DNA of 42,863 bases, from the NCBI GenBank assembly GCA_035534835.1, contig DATLRE010000150.1, positions 1 to 42,863 on the forward strand. Reading direction: 5' to 3'. Below, piece after piece: positions 15,336 through 23,426 of the stretch. Both the position numbers and the translations under genes were made by a program. A model generated the notes under the pieces. That model was given only the letters and a program-made list of their open reading frames with translations. It did not search any database and was not told the DNA's origin. Numbering within the stretch: the stretch's first letter is position 1; every line of letters starts with the position of its first letter. The stretch is from Bog-756 sp035534835. Lineage in GTDB: Bacteria; Actinomycetota; Acidimicrobiia; Acidimicrobiales; RAAP-2.

Positions 15336-16809
15336 CGGTCGGGGGCGGATCGACGGGAGCTGCCGGTTCCGACGTCCCCCGGTCATCGGCCGGCCCGTCG
15401 GGCCGTCGGCTGGCGAGGACGATCGGCAGCGTGATCAGCAGGACCGCGGCGATCAGCAGGATGGCTCCGGCGGCCAGGATACCGGCGTCGATCCAGCCCA
15501 GTGCCGGGACGGTCGCCCCTGCGTCCGCCGTGATCGAGAGGCCCCGGGAGCCGTCGGACCGCATGGCCACGACGGTCCAGTCCCCACCGGTCGGCTTCCA
15601 GGTGAGCGACCGGGTCCCGGTTCCGGAAGCGGACCGCGCCCAGATGGAGACGTCGGTCGGCGCCACGGCGGGCGCCGTGCCGGGGTGGTTCCGGTACACC
15701 GTCGCGTCCCCGATCCACGAGGTGATCGTGACGTGACCGACGCCGCTCAGGTAGCGGTCGACCGCATCGTGGCGACCGATCCCGAGGAAGATCGGGACCG
15801 CCGGATCGGTGGCGGTGGCGCGGATCCGCACCGTACCCAGGATCGACGACGGCGCGACGTCCGTCGTGTTCCCGAGGTCGATCCGGTCGCTGGTCATCGC
15901 GTACGTCGACGTCGCGAACGTCCGGGCGGGCGACGTGAGGTAGCCCGAGGCATCGCGCTGCGTGTGGTCCAGCCAGGCCAGGGCCCCGCCGCCGGCGAGC
16001 ATCCCGATGGAGGCCAGGCCCACCACCGAGCCGATGCACAGGGCGACGACCCGGCCGGGCGTCCAACCGGGCCGCGCCGCCGTAGGGGCGCCGGTTGCCG
16101 GAGCGATCCCGGTCCGGTCCGTCGAAGGGAGGGAAGGTCCGCCGCCGTCCTCGCTCCCGCCCGCATCGAGCCGGAAGGGCGGGTAGCGGTCGGTCATGAG
16201 CGCCGCGTAGGCGATGACCCGGACGACCCAGCGGTTGAGTCCGAGCACGAAGTCGAAGATCGATCGGGGATAACCACCGGTGAACGCCAGGATGACGGCG
16301 GCGATCAGCACCAGCAGCCCGATCAGGCCACCGGAGTCCCAGGTGGCCGTCCGGTCGTTGCCCGACCAGGCCATCCCCGTCCCGCCCGCGAAGATCCCCA
16401 CGACCAGGTACTGGGGAATGGCCAGCAGCCACCACTTCACCAGCACCAGGCCCCGCGAGAGGCGCTCGGGGTAGGCGATGTCGAGGTGGGCGGGGTAGTC
16501 GGGGACGTCGGCCAACGTGAACGGCGGGTAGCGGTCGGTGCCCAGGGCGGCGTAGCTGTAGTACGACACGCGCCACGTCCATCGGAGCACCCCGACGTTG
16601 TACTCGAACAGCGATCTCGGGTAGCGGCCGGTGAACAGGATGGCGAAGAAGGCGATCACGCTGACCGCGACGAAGGCGATCCACAGGAACAGGAGCACGA
16701 TCAGGTGCGGCAGGACGAGCAGCCACTTGACCAGCCACAGCCAGCGACTCAGCGACGGCTCGAGCGCTCCCTCGAGCCGGACGGGTTCTGCGCTGTCGGG
16801 TCCGGTCAC
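15274..16809 (-). CDS. DUF4389 membrane protein with two DUF4389 repeats
   Basis: A 511-residue membrane protein of unknown function. Two DUF4389 units are evident: the first around residues 13-110 (RWLWLVKWLLVLPHLIVLLFLWIAFVAVSVIAFFAILFTGRYPRSLFEYNVGVLRWTWRVSYYSYAALGTDRYPPF) and the second around 130-230 (RGLVLVKWWLLAIPQYLVVG to FTGGYPRSIFDFVLGLNRWVVRVIAYAALMTDRYPPF). The F-T-G-x-Y-P-R-S and D-R-Y-P-P-F motifs repeat in both. The C-terminal half has another transmembrane helix, an extracytoplasmic domain of about 150 residues and a last helix. GTG 16809 is preceded by AGGAGG on the minus strand. It carries DosR-like box B upstream, so it may respond to oxygen limitation. Confidence 0.8.
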   Translation of the reverse strand: MTGPDSAEPVRLEGALEPSLSRWLWLVKWLLVLPHLIVLLFLWIAFVAVSVIAFFAILFTGRYPRSLFEYNVGVLRWTWRVSYYSYAALGTDRYPPFTLADVPDYPAHLDIAYPERLSRGLVLVKWWLLAIPQYLVVGIFAGGTGMAWSGNDRTATWDSGGLIGLLVLIAAVILAFTGGYPRSIFDFVLGLNRWVVRVIAYAALMTDRYPPFRLDAGGSEDGGGPSLPSTDRTGIAPATGAPTAARPGWTPGRVVALCIGSVVGLASIGMLAGGGALAWLDHTQRDASGYLTSPARTFATSTYAMTSDRIDLGNTTDVAPSSILGTVRIRATATDPAVPIFLGIGRHDAVDRYLSGVGHVTITSWIGDATVYRNHPGTAPAVAPTDVSIWARSASGTGTRSLTWKPTGGDWTVVAMRSDGSRGLSITADAGATVPALGWIDAGILAAGAILLIAAVLLITLPIVLASRRPDGPADDRGTSEPAAPVDPPPTVSAGPRGSGGAPAQAPGPRP

Positions 16810-16859
16810 GAACCACCTCCTGCCTCGTCGCGCGACGCACCACCGCGGCCGCACGGTCC

Positions 16860-16909
16860 AGCACCAATGGTGTGCCCGCCATGGCCGAAGTCCTAGGGCC
16901 ATACGTCCC
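16860..16909 (-). promoter_or_regulatory. Promoter with DosR-like box B (leftward, DUF4389 gene)
   Basis: Read leftward, the box is GGGACGTATGGCCC (16909 to 16896, next base T). Exactly 23 nt further is CACCAT (16872 to 16867) as -10, predicting a transcript start near 16860 with the box centred at -42.5 and a 50-nt leader carrying AGGAGG. A weaker second copy, ATGGCCGAAGTCCT, abuts it at 16881-16894 on the plus strand. The P-type ATPase on the other side may share control. Confidence 0.65.
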
Positions 16910-16989
16910 GAGCGGCCCGCGGCCCGGCGGGCGACCCGCCGTGCGAGGGGAGGGAAGGGGACGGGCTCCTTCAGCAACGCCGGACGCCG

Positions 16990-17001
16990 CATACTGGAGC
17001 G
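16990..17001 (+). promoter_or_regulatory. Leaderless promoter of the P-type ATPase
   Basis: CATACT at 16990-16995 lies 5 nt before GTG 17001, the spacing of a leaderless actinobacterial promoter. The sequence CATACTGGAG is identical to the -10 region of the phosphotransferase/ATPase fusion gene (minus strand, 27070 to 27061). No box is found at the 23-nt position; the nearest DosR-like box centres are at about -99 and -114. Confidence 0.4.
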
Positions 17002-19655
17002 TGGCCCGCACCGCTCCGCTCACGGACTCCGATCGCGGACCCTCCGTCGAGGCGGTCGCCTCGATGCCGACCGCACGGGTCCTCGCCGCGCTCGGCACCC
17101 GGGACTCCGGGCTCACCACGGACGAGGCGTCCACCCGACGGGAGCGGTTCGGCCCGAACGCCGTCCGCACCCATCACGTGAGTGCGTGGTCGGTCCTCCT
17201 CCGCCAACTGCGCAGTCCGTTGCTGTGGCTCCTGTTGGCCGCGGCGGCCGTGTCGTCTCTGGTCGGTGAGGGGCTCGACGCACTGATCATCGGCATGATC
17301 GTCACCGCCTCCGTCGGGCTCGGGTTCGCCAACGAGTTCCGGGCGGAGCGCGCCGCGGAATCGATGCACTCCGAGATCCGCCACACCGTCGCCGTCACCC
17401 GTGACGGCACCCCGGTCGACATCGAGGTGACCCATCTCGTGCCCGGCGACATCGTCCATCTGGGCGTCGGCTCCATCGTCCCCGCCGACCTGCGGGTCCT
17501 GGGGGCCGACCGTCTCGAGTGCGACGAGTCCATCCTCACCGGCGAGTCCGCCCCGGCCCCGAAGTCCGCCGACCCGGTGGGGGGTGGCGCATCTCTCGCG
17601 GAGCTGTCGTCGTGCCTGTTCATGGGCACGGTGATCCACGAGGGAGCGGCCGACGCCGTGGTCGTGGCGATCGGCGCGGCCACCCGTTTCGGGCGCATCG
17701 CCCTCGGACTCGGCGAGCGCCACCCCCAGACGGAGTTCCAGATCGGGCTCACCCGCTTCTCGGGACTGCTGGCCACGGTCGGCGGGGTGCTCAGCGTCGC
17801 CATCTTCGTGATCAACGTCGCGCTGGGACGACCGATCATCGATGCCGTCCTGTTCTCGTTGGCCGTCGCCGTGGGCATCACCCCGCAGCTGTTGCCGGCG
17901 GTCGTGTCGACCAGCCTGGCCACCGGGTCCCGGCGACTGGCCGACAAGGGCGTGCTGGTCAAACGGCTCGTGTGCATCGAGGACCTGGGAGACATCGACG
18001 TGCTGTTCACCGACAAGACCGGCACGCTCACCGACGGGCACATCAGCTTCGAGCGGTCGATCGACCCGGACGGCGCGGCCAGCCCGGACGTCCTCACCCT
18101 CGGGCTCGTGTGCAACGAGGCCACTCCGCGCCAGGGCGGCGCGGTGGGCGGCAACCCCCTCGACGTCGCCCTCTGGGAGGCACCCGGAGTGACCGCCGAG
18201 CGCGCCGCCGGGTTCCGCAGGGTCGCCGTCGCCCCCTTCGACCACGAGCGCCGGTGCCTGTCCGTACTCACCGACCGTGAGGGAGGGCGCCTCCTCGTCA
18301 CCAAGGGCGCCCCGGAGGCGGTCCTCGCCCGTTGCACCGACGTTCCCGACGGGGCACGGCGCGTCCTCGACGGGGAGTTCCGCGCCGGCAACCGCGTGGT
18401 CGCGGTCGCCACGCGGCCGGCCGGTGAGCTGACGGCGCTCACCGTCGACGACGAGCACGACCTGGTCCTCGCCGGATACCTGGTCTTCCTCGACCAACCC
18501 AAGCCGTCCGCCGCCGCATCCATCGCCCGCCTCGACGAGCTCGGCATCGCCGTAAAGGTCGTCACCGGCGACAATCCCGTGGTCGCCCAGACCGTGTGCC
18601 GGCAGCTCGGGATCGACACGGCCGGCACGCTCACCGGCGCCGAACTCGACGGCCTCGACGACGACGGGCTGACCGCTGCGGTCGGCGGCACCACGATCTT
18701 CGCCCGGATCAGCCCCGAGCAGAAGGCGCGCATCGTCAGCGCCCAGCGGCGCGCCGGCTCCGCGGTGGCCTTCCTCGGCGACGGCGTCAACGACGCGCTC
18801 GCCCTCCACCACGCGGACGTGGGGATCTCGGTCGACTCGGGAACGGACGTCGCCAAGGATGCGGCGGACATCATCCTCCTCGAGCGCGACCTCGGGGTGC
18901 TCGCCGACGGCGTCGGCGAAGGCCGCCGGATCTTCGCCAACACCATCAAGTACGTCCTGATGGGGACGTCGTCCAACTTCGGCAACATGTTCAGCGTCAC
19001 CGTGGCCGCGGCATTCCTGCCGTTCCTGCCCATGCTCCCCTTCCAGATCCTGCTCAACAACCTGCTCTACGACACGAGCCAGATGACCATCCCCACGGAC
19101 CGGGTCGACGAGGAGCAGCTCGCCCGCCCGTCGCACTGGGACATCGGCTTCATCCGCCGGTTCATGGTCCGCTTCGGACCGATCAGCTCGGTGTTCGACT
19201 TCGCCACCTTCGCGGTCCTGCTGTCGGTCTTCGACGCCCGTGCACCGGAGTTCCGGTCCGGCTGGTTCGTCGAGTCCCTCGCCACGCAGACCCTCATCGT
19301 GTTCGTGATCCGCACGCGGCGGGTCCCGTTCTTCCGGAGCAGGCCGTCCCGCCCGCTGCGCACCTCCGTGATCGCCGTGGTGGCCGTCGGCGCCCTGATC
19401 CCGCAGAGCCCGCTCAGCCACACGCTGGGGTTCGCCCCGCTCCCCCCGGCGTTCTTCGGCGTGCTGGCTGCGTTCGTCGTCGCCTACCTGGTGTCCGTGG
19501 AGGCCGCCAAGTACGTCTTCTACCGGTCCGTGACCCCCATCGCCGAGGTGCCCCTCCGGCGTGGACGTGCCCATCGCGTCAACCGGTTGGCCGCCCGGTG
19601 GAGCCACCACGGGGCACTCCCGCCCCCAGCCCGCCGTCCCCCCACCGACGGGTAG
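17001..19655 (+). CDS. mgtA-like: P-type ATPase of the Mg2+ importer (MgtA/P3B) type
   Basis: An 884-residue ATP-driven cation pump of the plasma membrane. Seen: actuator motif CDESILTGESAP; TM4 motif VGITPQLLPAVVSTSLATGSRRLADKGVLVKR, close to the MgtA G-(L/I)-T-P-x-x-L-P pattern; phosphorylation site DKTGTLTDG with Asp338; KGAPEAVL nucleotide site; VTGDNP; and hinge GDGVNDALALHHADVGISV. The late membrane part NNLLYDTSQMTIPTDRVDEEQLARPSHWDIGFIRRFMVRFGPISSVFDFATF is MgtA-like rather than Ca2+ or CtpF-like. It probably imports Mg2+, though transport specificity is unproven. The frame is open back to 16872; GTG 17001 is chosen because a leaderless -10 precedes it. The last 30 residues are proline/arginine rich. 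Confidence 0.85.
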   Translation: MARTAPLTDSDRGPSVEAVASMPTARVLAALGTRDSGLTTDEASTRRERFGPNAVRTHHVSAWSVLLRQLRSPLLWLLLAAAAVSSLVGEGLDALIIGMIVTASVGLGFANEFRAERAAESMHSEIRHTVAVTRDGTPVDIEVTHLVPGDIVHLGVGSIVPADLRVLGADRLECDESILTGESAPAPKSADPVGGGASLAELSSCLFMGTVIHEGAADAVVVAIGAATRFGRIALGLGERHPQTEFQIGLTRFSGLLATVGGVLSVAIFVINVALGRPIIDAVLFSLAVAVGITPQLLPAVVSTSLATGSRRLADKGVLVKRLVCIEDLGDIDVLFTDKTGTLTDGHISFERSIDPDGAASPDVLTLGLVCNEATPRQGGAVGGNPLDVALWEAPGVTAERAAGFRRVAVAPFDHERRCLSVLTDREGGRLLVTKGAPEAVLARCTDVPDGARRVLDGEFRAGNRVVAVATRPAGELTALTVDDEHDLVLAGYLVFLDQPKPSAAASIARLDELGIAVKVVTGDNPVVAQTVCRQLGIDTAGTLTGAELDGLDDDGLTAAVGGTTIFARISPEQKARIVSAQRRAGSAVAFLGDGVNDALALHHADVGISVDSGTDVAKDAADIILLERDLGVLADGVGEGRRIFANTIKYVLMGTSSNFGNMFSVTVAAAFLPFLPMLPFQILLNNLLYDTSQMTIPTDRVDEEQLARPSHWDIGFIRRFMVRFGPISSVFDFATFAVLLSVFDARAPEFRSGWFVESLATQTLIVFVIRTRRVPFFRSRPSRPLRTSVIAVVAVGALIPQSPLSHTLGFAPLPPAFFGVLAAFVVAYLVSVEAAKYVFYRSVTPIAEVPLRRGRAHRVNRLAARWSHHGALPPPARRPPTDG

Positions 19656-19700
19656 CCGAGCCCGGTCCGCCCGAGGCCACGGGTGGATCGCCGGGGCCGG

Positions 19701-19723
19701 GCACCCACCCCGGACGGGGGTGC
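19701..19723. terminator. Hairpin between convergent ATPase and sensor kinase genes
   Basis: GCACCC (19701-19706) pairs exactly with GGGTGC (19718-19723) across 11 nt within the 86-nt convergent gap. A bidirectional terminator is likely; there is no U tract. Confidence 0.35.
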
Positions 19724-19741
19724 GGTGGCCGACCGATGCCG

Positions 19742-20875
19742 TCAGTGGGCGAGCACCTGCCAGTCCACCGTCGTCCCCCCCGATGCGTTGCCCGTCACGT
19801 CCAGGTGTCCGTGCAGCTTTTCCGCCCGTCCGCGGAGGTTGGTGAGACCGTGGCCCCCGCCCAGCGTGCCGGTTCCTCCGATGCCCTTGCCGTCGTCGCT
19901 CACCTGGAGCCGGCAGAGACTCCCCTCCACGCTGAGCACGACGCTCGCCTCGCTCGCCTCGGCGTGCCGTCCGACGTTGGTGACCGCCTCGCGCAGCGTG
20001 GCGAGGAGGTGCTGGGTCACCTCGTCCGAGATCTCCGCGTCCACGGGACCCGCGAAGGTCAGCCGCACGGGGATGCCGACGATGTCCGCCAGTTCGTGCA
20101 CGAGCTTCGTGACCTGCGTCCGTACGCCCAATTCGGAACCCAGGAGGCTCAACTCGAAGATCGTCGACCGGATCTCCTTGATCGTGTCGTCGAGGCTCGC
20201 GATCACGTCGGCCAGCCGCTCCGCCTCCCCGTGCTCGCGGGTGGCGCCTGCGATCCCCTGGAGCGTGAGCCCGGCGGCGAAGATCCGCTGGATCACCCGG
20301 TCGTGCAGGTCACCGGCGAGGCGCTCACGGTCGTCCTGGACCGCCGCCTCCTTGGTGCTCTCGTGGAGGCGGACGTTCTCGATGGCGATGCCCGCCGACA
20401 GCGCCAGCGCCTCGAGCAGCACCAGGTCGTCGTTGGTGAACTCGGACCAGCCGATCTTGTCGGTGAGGTAGAGGTTGCCGTACACCTCCTCGCGGACCTT
20501 GATCGGCGCACCGAGGAACGAGGTCATCGGGGGATGGTCGAGCGGGAACCCGTACCGGTTGGGGTGCGCGCTCAGGTCCGCGATGCGGATCGGTTCCGGA
20601 TGGTCGATGACGAGTCCCAGGATGCCGAGGCCCTTCGGCCGACGACCGATCAGCCGCTCCGCATCGGGGTCGAGTCCGACGGTGATGAACTCGGAGAGCC
20701 CGGACCGCTCGCTGTTGAGGACGCCGATGGCCCCGTAGCGGGCCCCGGTGATCGAACACGCCTCCTCGATGACCTGCCGGAGGATGCCCGGCAGGTCGAG
20801 ATCGGCACCGATGAGCAGCATCGCCTCGATGATCCGCCGGAGCTTCGAGGCGTCTTCGATGGAACGGAGTGACAT
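19742..20875 (-). CDS. DevS/DosT-like GAF-domain sensor histidine kinase
   Basis: A 377-residue kinase with one GAF domain (about residues 25-172), HisKA_3 (about 183-250) and HATPase_c (about 280-375). The GAF segment GRRPKGLGILGLVIDHPEPIRIADLSAHPNRYGFPLDHPPMTSFLGAPIKVREEVYGNLYLTDK is strikingly like GAF-A of mycobacterial DosS/DosT, which holds haem; His114 of the HPPM motif falls in the region of the haem-ligand histidine there (from memory, to be aligned). The phospho-acceptor is His191 in RLAGDLHDRVIQRIFAAGL; the ATP site shows EAVTNVGRHAEAS, DDGKGI and GHGLTNLRGRAEKLHG. DosS has two GAF domains; this one has a single one. No response regulator is adjacent, so it is an orphan in this window. 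ATG 20875 is the family-like start. Confidence 0.88.
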   Translation of the reverse strand: MSLRSIEDASKLRRIIEAMLLIGADLDLPGILRQVIEEACSITGARYGAIGVLNSERSGLSEFITVGLDPDAERLIGRRPKGLGILGLVIDHPEPIRIADLSAHPNRYGFPLDHPPMTSFLGAPIKVREEVYGNLYLTDKIGWSEFTNDDLVLLEALALSAGIAIENVRLHESTKEAAVQDDRERLAGDLHDRVIQRIFAAGLTLQGIAGATREHGEAERLADVIASLDDTIKEIRSTIFELSLLGSELGVRTQVTKLVHELADIVGIPVRLTFAGPVDAEISDEVTQHLLATLREAVTNVGRHAEASEASVVLSVEGSLCRLQVSDDGKGIGGTGTLGGGHGLTNLRGRAEKLHGHLDVTGNASGGTTVDWQVLAH

Positions 20876-21122
20876 GATCCCTATCCGGATTGCGTCCGTC
20901 GACCGCGGTGCCCGATGCCGTCGGGAGGCTCCAGGCCCGTCCCAACCAAGGCGCCGTCGATCGATTCCCGTCGCTCGATCCGCCCGGAACGTCCAGGACA
21001 TCCGCCGGGCGATGACAGCGTCAGGTACACCTATCCGGGTCCTCCTTCTACCTGCGAACCTACGCCCTTCCCCCGCGCCGGTCAACGTGTCCGACCGGCG
21101 GCGTCGAGGGCACCACGTGTTG
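20876..21122. other. Upstream region of the sensor kinase, no gene
   Basis: Nothing codes convincingly here; open frames are shadows. It must hold the leftward promoter of the kinase, but no clear -10 six nucleotides before ATG 20875 and no DosR-like box (AGGGYC core) is seen, so this kinase is not obviously part of the regulon it might control. Confidence 0.5.
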
Positions 21123-21184
21123 CCGCCGCGCCGCGGGCCCGGGTCGCCGGACCGGCCGTCGGCGTCACCCGCGGCGCGGCGGCC
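21123..21184 (-). terminator. Perfect 16-bp GC hairpin after the ALDH-DUF779 operon
   Basis: GCCGCCGCGCCGCGGG (21123-21138) is the exact reverse complement of CCCGCGGCGCGGCGGC (21169-21184), with a 30-nt loop that itself contains the palindrome GCCGGACCGGC. It starts 12 nt beyond the DUF779 stop in the direction of transcription. There is no U run, so it would be an I-shaped terminator as proposed for actinobacteria. Confidence 0.65.
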
Positions 21185-21196
21185 GGGGGCCTCCGG

Positions 21197-21607
21197 TCAC
21201 GTCGCCGGTTCCCGGCCCTCCAGAGTGCAGAGCTCGTCCTGTCCGAAGACCCGCGAGCGGACGATGAAGTGCCGGTCCGCACCGGCGGCGAGGGAGAACC
21301 CCTCGGGCTCGCCTGCGCCCACGTCGAGGATCAGCTGCGTGTGCGCCCAGGCCTCGAACTGCCGATGGTCGATGTAGAAGGGGGAGCCCCCGACGGTCCC
21401 GAGCAGAACGTCGTGGTCGCCGAGGGTGAACTCCCCCTCGTCGAAGCACATCGGCAGGCTCCCGTCGCAGCAGCCGCCGGACTGGAAGAACATGATCGGC
21501 CCGCGCTCGGCCACCACCCGGCCGATGGCCTCGAGCGCCGCCGGCGTGGCGACGACCCGTGCCGTCCCCACATCCGCGCCGCCGTCCGCCACCACCGGAC
21601 CGGTCAC
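21197..21607 (-). CDS. DUF779 protein, aldehyde dehydrogenase partner
   Basis: A 136-residue protein of the DUF779 family. The core VVAERGPIMFFQSGGCCDGSLPMCFDEGEFTLGDHDVLLGTVGGSPFYIDHRQFEAWAHTQLILDVGAGEPEGFSLAAG matches the family, including the CCDGS and PMC cysteines that could bind metal. Genes of this family are nearly always directly downstream of an AldB/ExaC-type aldehyde dehydrogenase, as here (19 nt after its stop). Its biochemical role is not established. Start GTG 21607. Confidence 0.85.
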   Translation of the reverse strand: MTGPVVADGGADVGTARVVATPAALEAIGRVVAERGPIMFFQSGGCCDGSLPMCFDEGEFTLGDHDVLLGTVGGSPFYIDHRQFEAWAHTQLILDVGAGEPEGFSLAAGADRHFIVRSRVFGQDELCTLEGREPAT

Positions 21608-21626
21608 CGCGGTGCCCCGGGCCCGG

Positions 21627-23192
21627 TCAGAAGAACCCGAGGGGCTCGTCGCTGTAGCTGACGAGCAGGTTCTTGGTCTGGGAGTAGTGCTCCAGCATCA
21701 TCTGGTGGTTCTCCCGGCCGACGCCCGAGATCTTGTAGCCCCCGAACGCCGCGCCCGCCGGGTAGAGGTGGTAGCAGTTGGTCCAGACGCGACCCGCCTT
21801 GATCGCCCGCCCCATGCGGTAGGCCAGGTTTCCGTTTCGGGTCCACACGCCGGCGCCGAGCCCGTAGAGGGTGTCGTTGGCGATGCGCACGGCGTCCGCC
21901 TCGTCGGTGAAGGTGGTGACGGCGAGCACGGGGCCGAAGATCTCCTCCTGGAAGATCCGCATGCCGTTGTGGCCCTTCATGACCGTCGGCTCGAAGTAGT
22001 AGCCGTCCACCAGCTCGCCGCCGAGGGGCGCGCGCTCGCCGCCGATCAGGACCTCGGCGCCCTCCTGGACGCCGATGTCGACGTAGCCGGTAATCTTCTC
22101 GAGCTGCTGTGCCGAGTTCTGGGCCCCGATCATGGTCGTCGGGTCCAGGGGGTCTCCCTGGGTGATCCGGCCGATCCGGTCCAGGCAGCGCTCCATGAAC
22201 CGGTCGTAGACCGACTCCTGGACAAGCGCCCGGGACGGGGCCGTGCAGACCTCACCCTTGTTGAAGGCGTAGAGGACCAGCCCCTCGATCGCCTTGTCCA
22301 GGAACCGGTCGTCCTGGTCCATGACGTCGGCGAAGAAGATGTTGGGCGACTTGCCGCCGAGCTCCACGGTCGACGGGATCAGGTTCTCCGCCGCGTACTG
22401 CATGATGAGCCGACCCGTCGTGGTCTCACCGGTGAACCCGATCTTGGCGATGCGCGGGCTGGAGGCCAGCGCCTTGCCGATCTCACCGCCCGGTCCCGTC
22501 ACGATGTTGAGCACCCCGGGGGGGACGATGTCCCCGATCACCTCGGCCAGCTTCAGGATCGACCACGGGGTGGGCGACGCCGGCTTGACCACCGTGCAGT
22601 TGCCGGCGGCCAGCGCGGGGGCGATCTTCCACGCGGCCATCAGGATCGGGAAGTTGAACGGGATGATCTGGCCCACAACGCCCAGCGGCTCGTGGAAATG
22701 GTAGGCGACGGTGTCCTTGTCGATCTCGGTCGAACGGCCCTCGAGCGAACGGGTGGCCCCGGCGAAGTACCGGAAGTGGTCGACCGCCAGGGGGATGTCG
22801 GCCGCCAACGTCTCGCGCACCGGCTTGCCGTTCTCCCAGCTCTCGGCCACCGCCAGCATGGTCAGGTTGGCCTCGATGGCGTCGGCCACGGCGTGGAGCA
22901 CGGCCGCCCGCTCGGCGAGCGACGACTCGCCCCAGGCGTCCTTGGCGGCGTGGGCGGCGTCGAGCGCCAGCTCCACGTCCTCGGCGCTCGACCGGGCCAC
23001 CTCGGTGAAGGCGTGACCGGTCACCGGGGACAGGTTGGGCATGTAGAGGCCCTTGGTCGGCGGCACCCAGTGCCCGCCGATGAAGTTCTCGTACCGGGGC
23101 TTCACGTCCACCAGGCTCCCCGGCTGGCCGGGGGCCACGAACACGCCTCCCGCCGTCTTCCCGTCCGTTGCGACATCCTCGACTACGGCCAT
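21627..23192 (-). CDS. NAD-dependent aldehyde dehydrogenase (AldB/ExaC type)
   Basis: A 521-residue cytosolic ALDH of the acetaldehyde dehydrogenase II group. Seen: PFNFPILMAAWKIAPALAAGNCTVVKPA (NAD site), FTGETTTGRLI, catalytic Glu in VELGGKSPN, and nucleophile Cys316 in NKGEVCTAPSRALVQESVYDRFMERCLDRI. In close relatives this motif is GEVCTCPSR; the second cysteine is alanine here. The C-terminus HYSQTKNLLVSYSDEPLGFF is the family's ending. It oxidises short aldehydes to acids with NAD+. ATG 23192 has AAGGAGG upstream; an N-terminal extension of about 25 residues precedes the usual start of homology. It forms an operon with DUF779 and has DosR-like box C upstream, suggesting induction in hypoxia. 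Confidence 0.92.
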   Translation of the reverse strand: MAVVEDVATDGKTAGGVFVAPGQPGSLVDVKPRYENFIGGHWVPPTKGLYMPNLSPVTGHAFTEVARSSAEDVELALDAAHAAKDAWGESSLAERAAVLHAVADAIEANLTMLAVAESWENGKPVRETLAADIPLAVDHFRYFAGATRSLEGRSTEIDKDTVAYHFHEPLGVVGQIIPFNFPILMAAWKIAPALAAGNCTVVKPASPTPWSILKLAEVIGDIVPPGVLNIVTGPGGEIGKALASSPRIAKIGFTGETTTGRLIMQYAAENLIPSTVELGGKSPNIFFADVMDQDDRFLDKAIEGLVLYAFNKGEVCTAPSRALVQESVYDRFMERCLDRIGRITQGDPLDPTTMIGAQNSAQQLEKITGYVDIGVQEGAEVLIGGERAPLGGELVDGYYFEPTVMKGHNGMRIFQEEIFGPVLAVTTFTDEADAVRIANDTLYGLGAGVWTRNGNLAYRMGRAIKAGRVWTNCYHLYPAGAAFGGYKISGVGRENHQMMLEHYSQTKNLLVSYSDEPLGFF

Positions 23193-23270
23193 CGTGGCCT
23201 CCTTGGCTCGTGCGGGCCCGCGGCGCTGTCCGCTGCCCGGTCTCCGGGAAGCCCCACCGCGCCCGGCCTC

Positions 23271-23320
23271 CCGTTCGAGGGTACGCAGGGGTCCCCCCTC
23301 AGAACAGGGCCGAAGGTCCG
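23271..23320 (-). promoter_or_regulatory. Promoter with DosR-like box C (ALDH-DUF779 operon)
   Basis: Read leftward, the box is CGGACCTTCGGCCC (23320 to 23307, next base T). TACCCT (23283 to 23278) follows after 23 nt as -10, predicting a start near 23271 and a 79-nt leader. The box centre is at -42.5. No -35 hexamer is visible between, as expected of an activator-dependent promoter. Confidence 0.7.
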
Positions 23321-23376
23321 TAGTTCGGAGGACGGGGCGGCGGGCATGGCCCGGCCGAGACGGCGGGTGCGCGAAC

Positions 23377-23426
23377 CTGCCCTTGGACCCTGTGCAGGAC
23401 GGCGCTCCGCTCCTAGGTTCGAAGGG
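23377..23426 (+). promoter_or_regulatory. Promoter with DosR-like box D (SPFH gene)
   Basis: The box CTGCCCTTGGACCC (23377-23390, next base T) is followed after 23 nt by TAGGTT (23414-23419), then 6 nt, then a GTG at 23426. The predicted transcript starts on that GTG. This box was found by looking at the position predicted from the other promoters, which makes it a useful internal check. Confidence 0.65.

Noticed and set aside
16872..17000. N-terminal extension of the P-type ATPase (MPAMAEVLGPYVPSG...)
   Set aside because: The stretch overlaps the regulatory boxes, is Pro/Arg/Gly-rich and unlike the family. GTG 17001 directly follows a -10 element.
16971..19610. Minus-strand open frame of 879 codons opposite the P-type ATPase
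   Set aside because: Composition is dominated by G, R, D, E and H with no domain; the plus strand encodes all P-type ATPase motifs.
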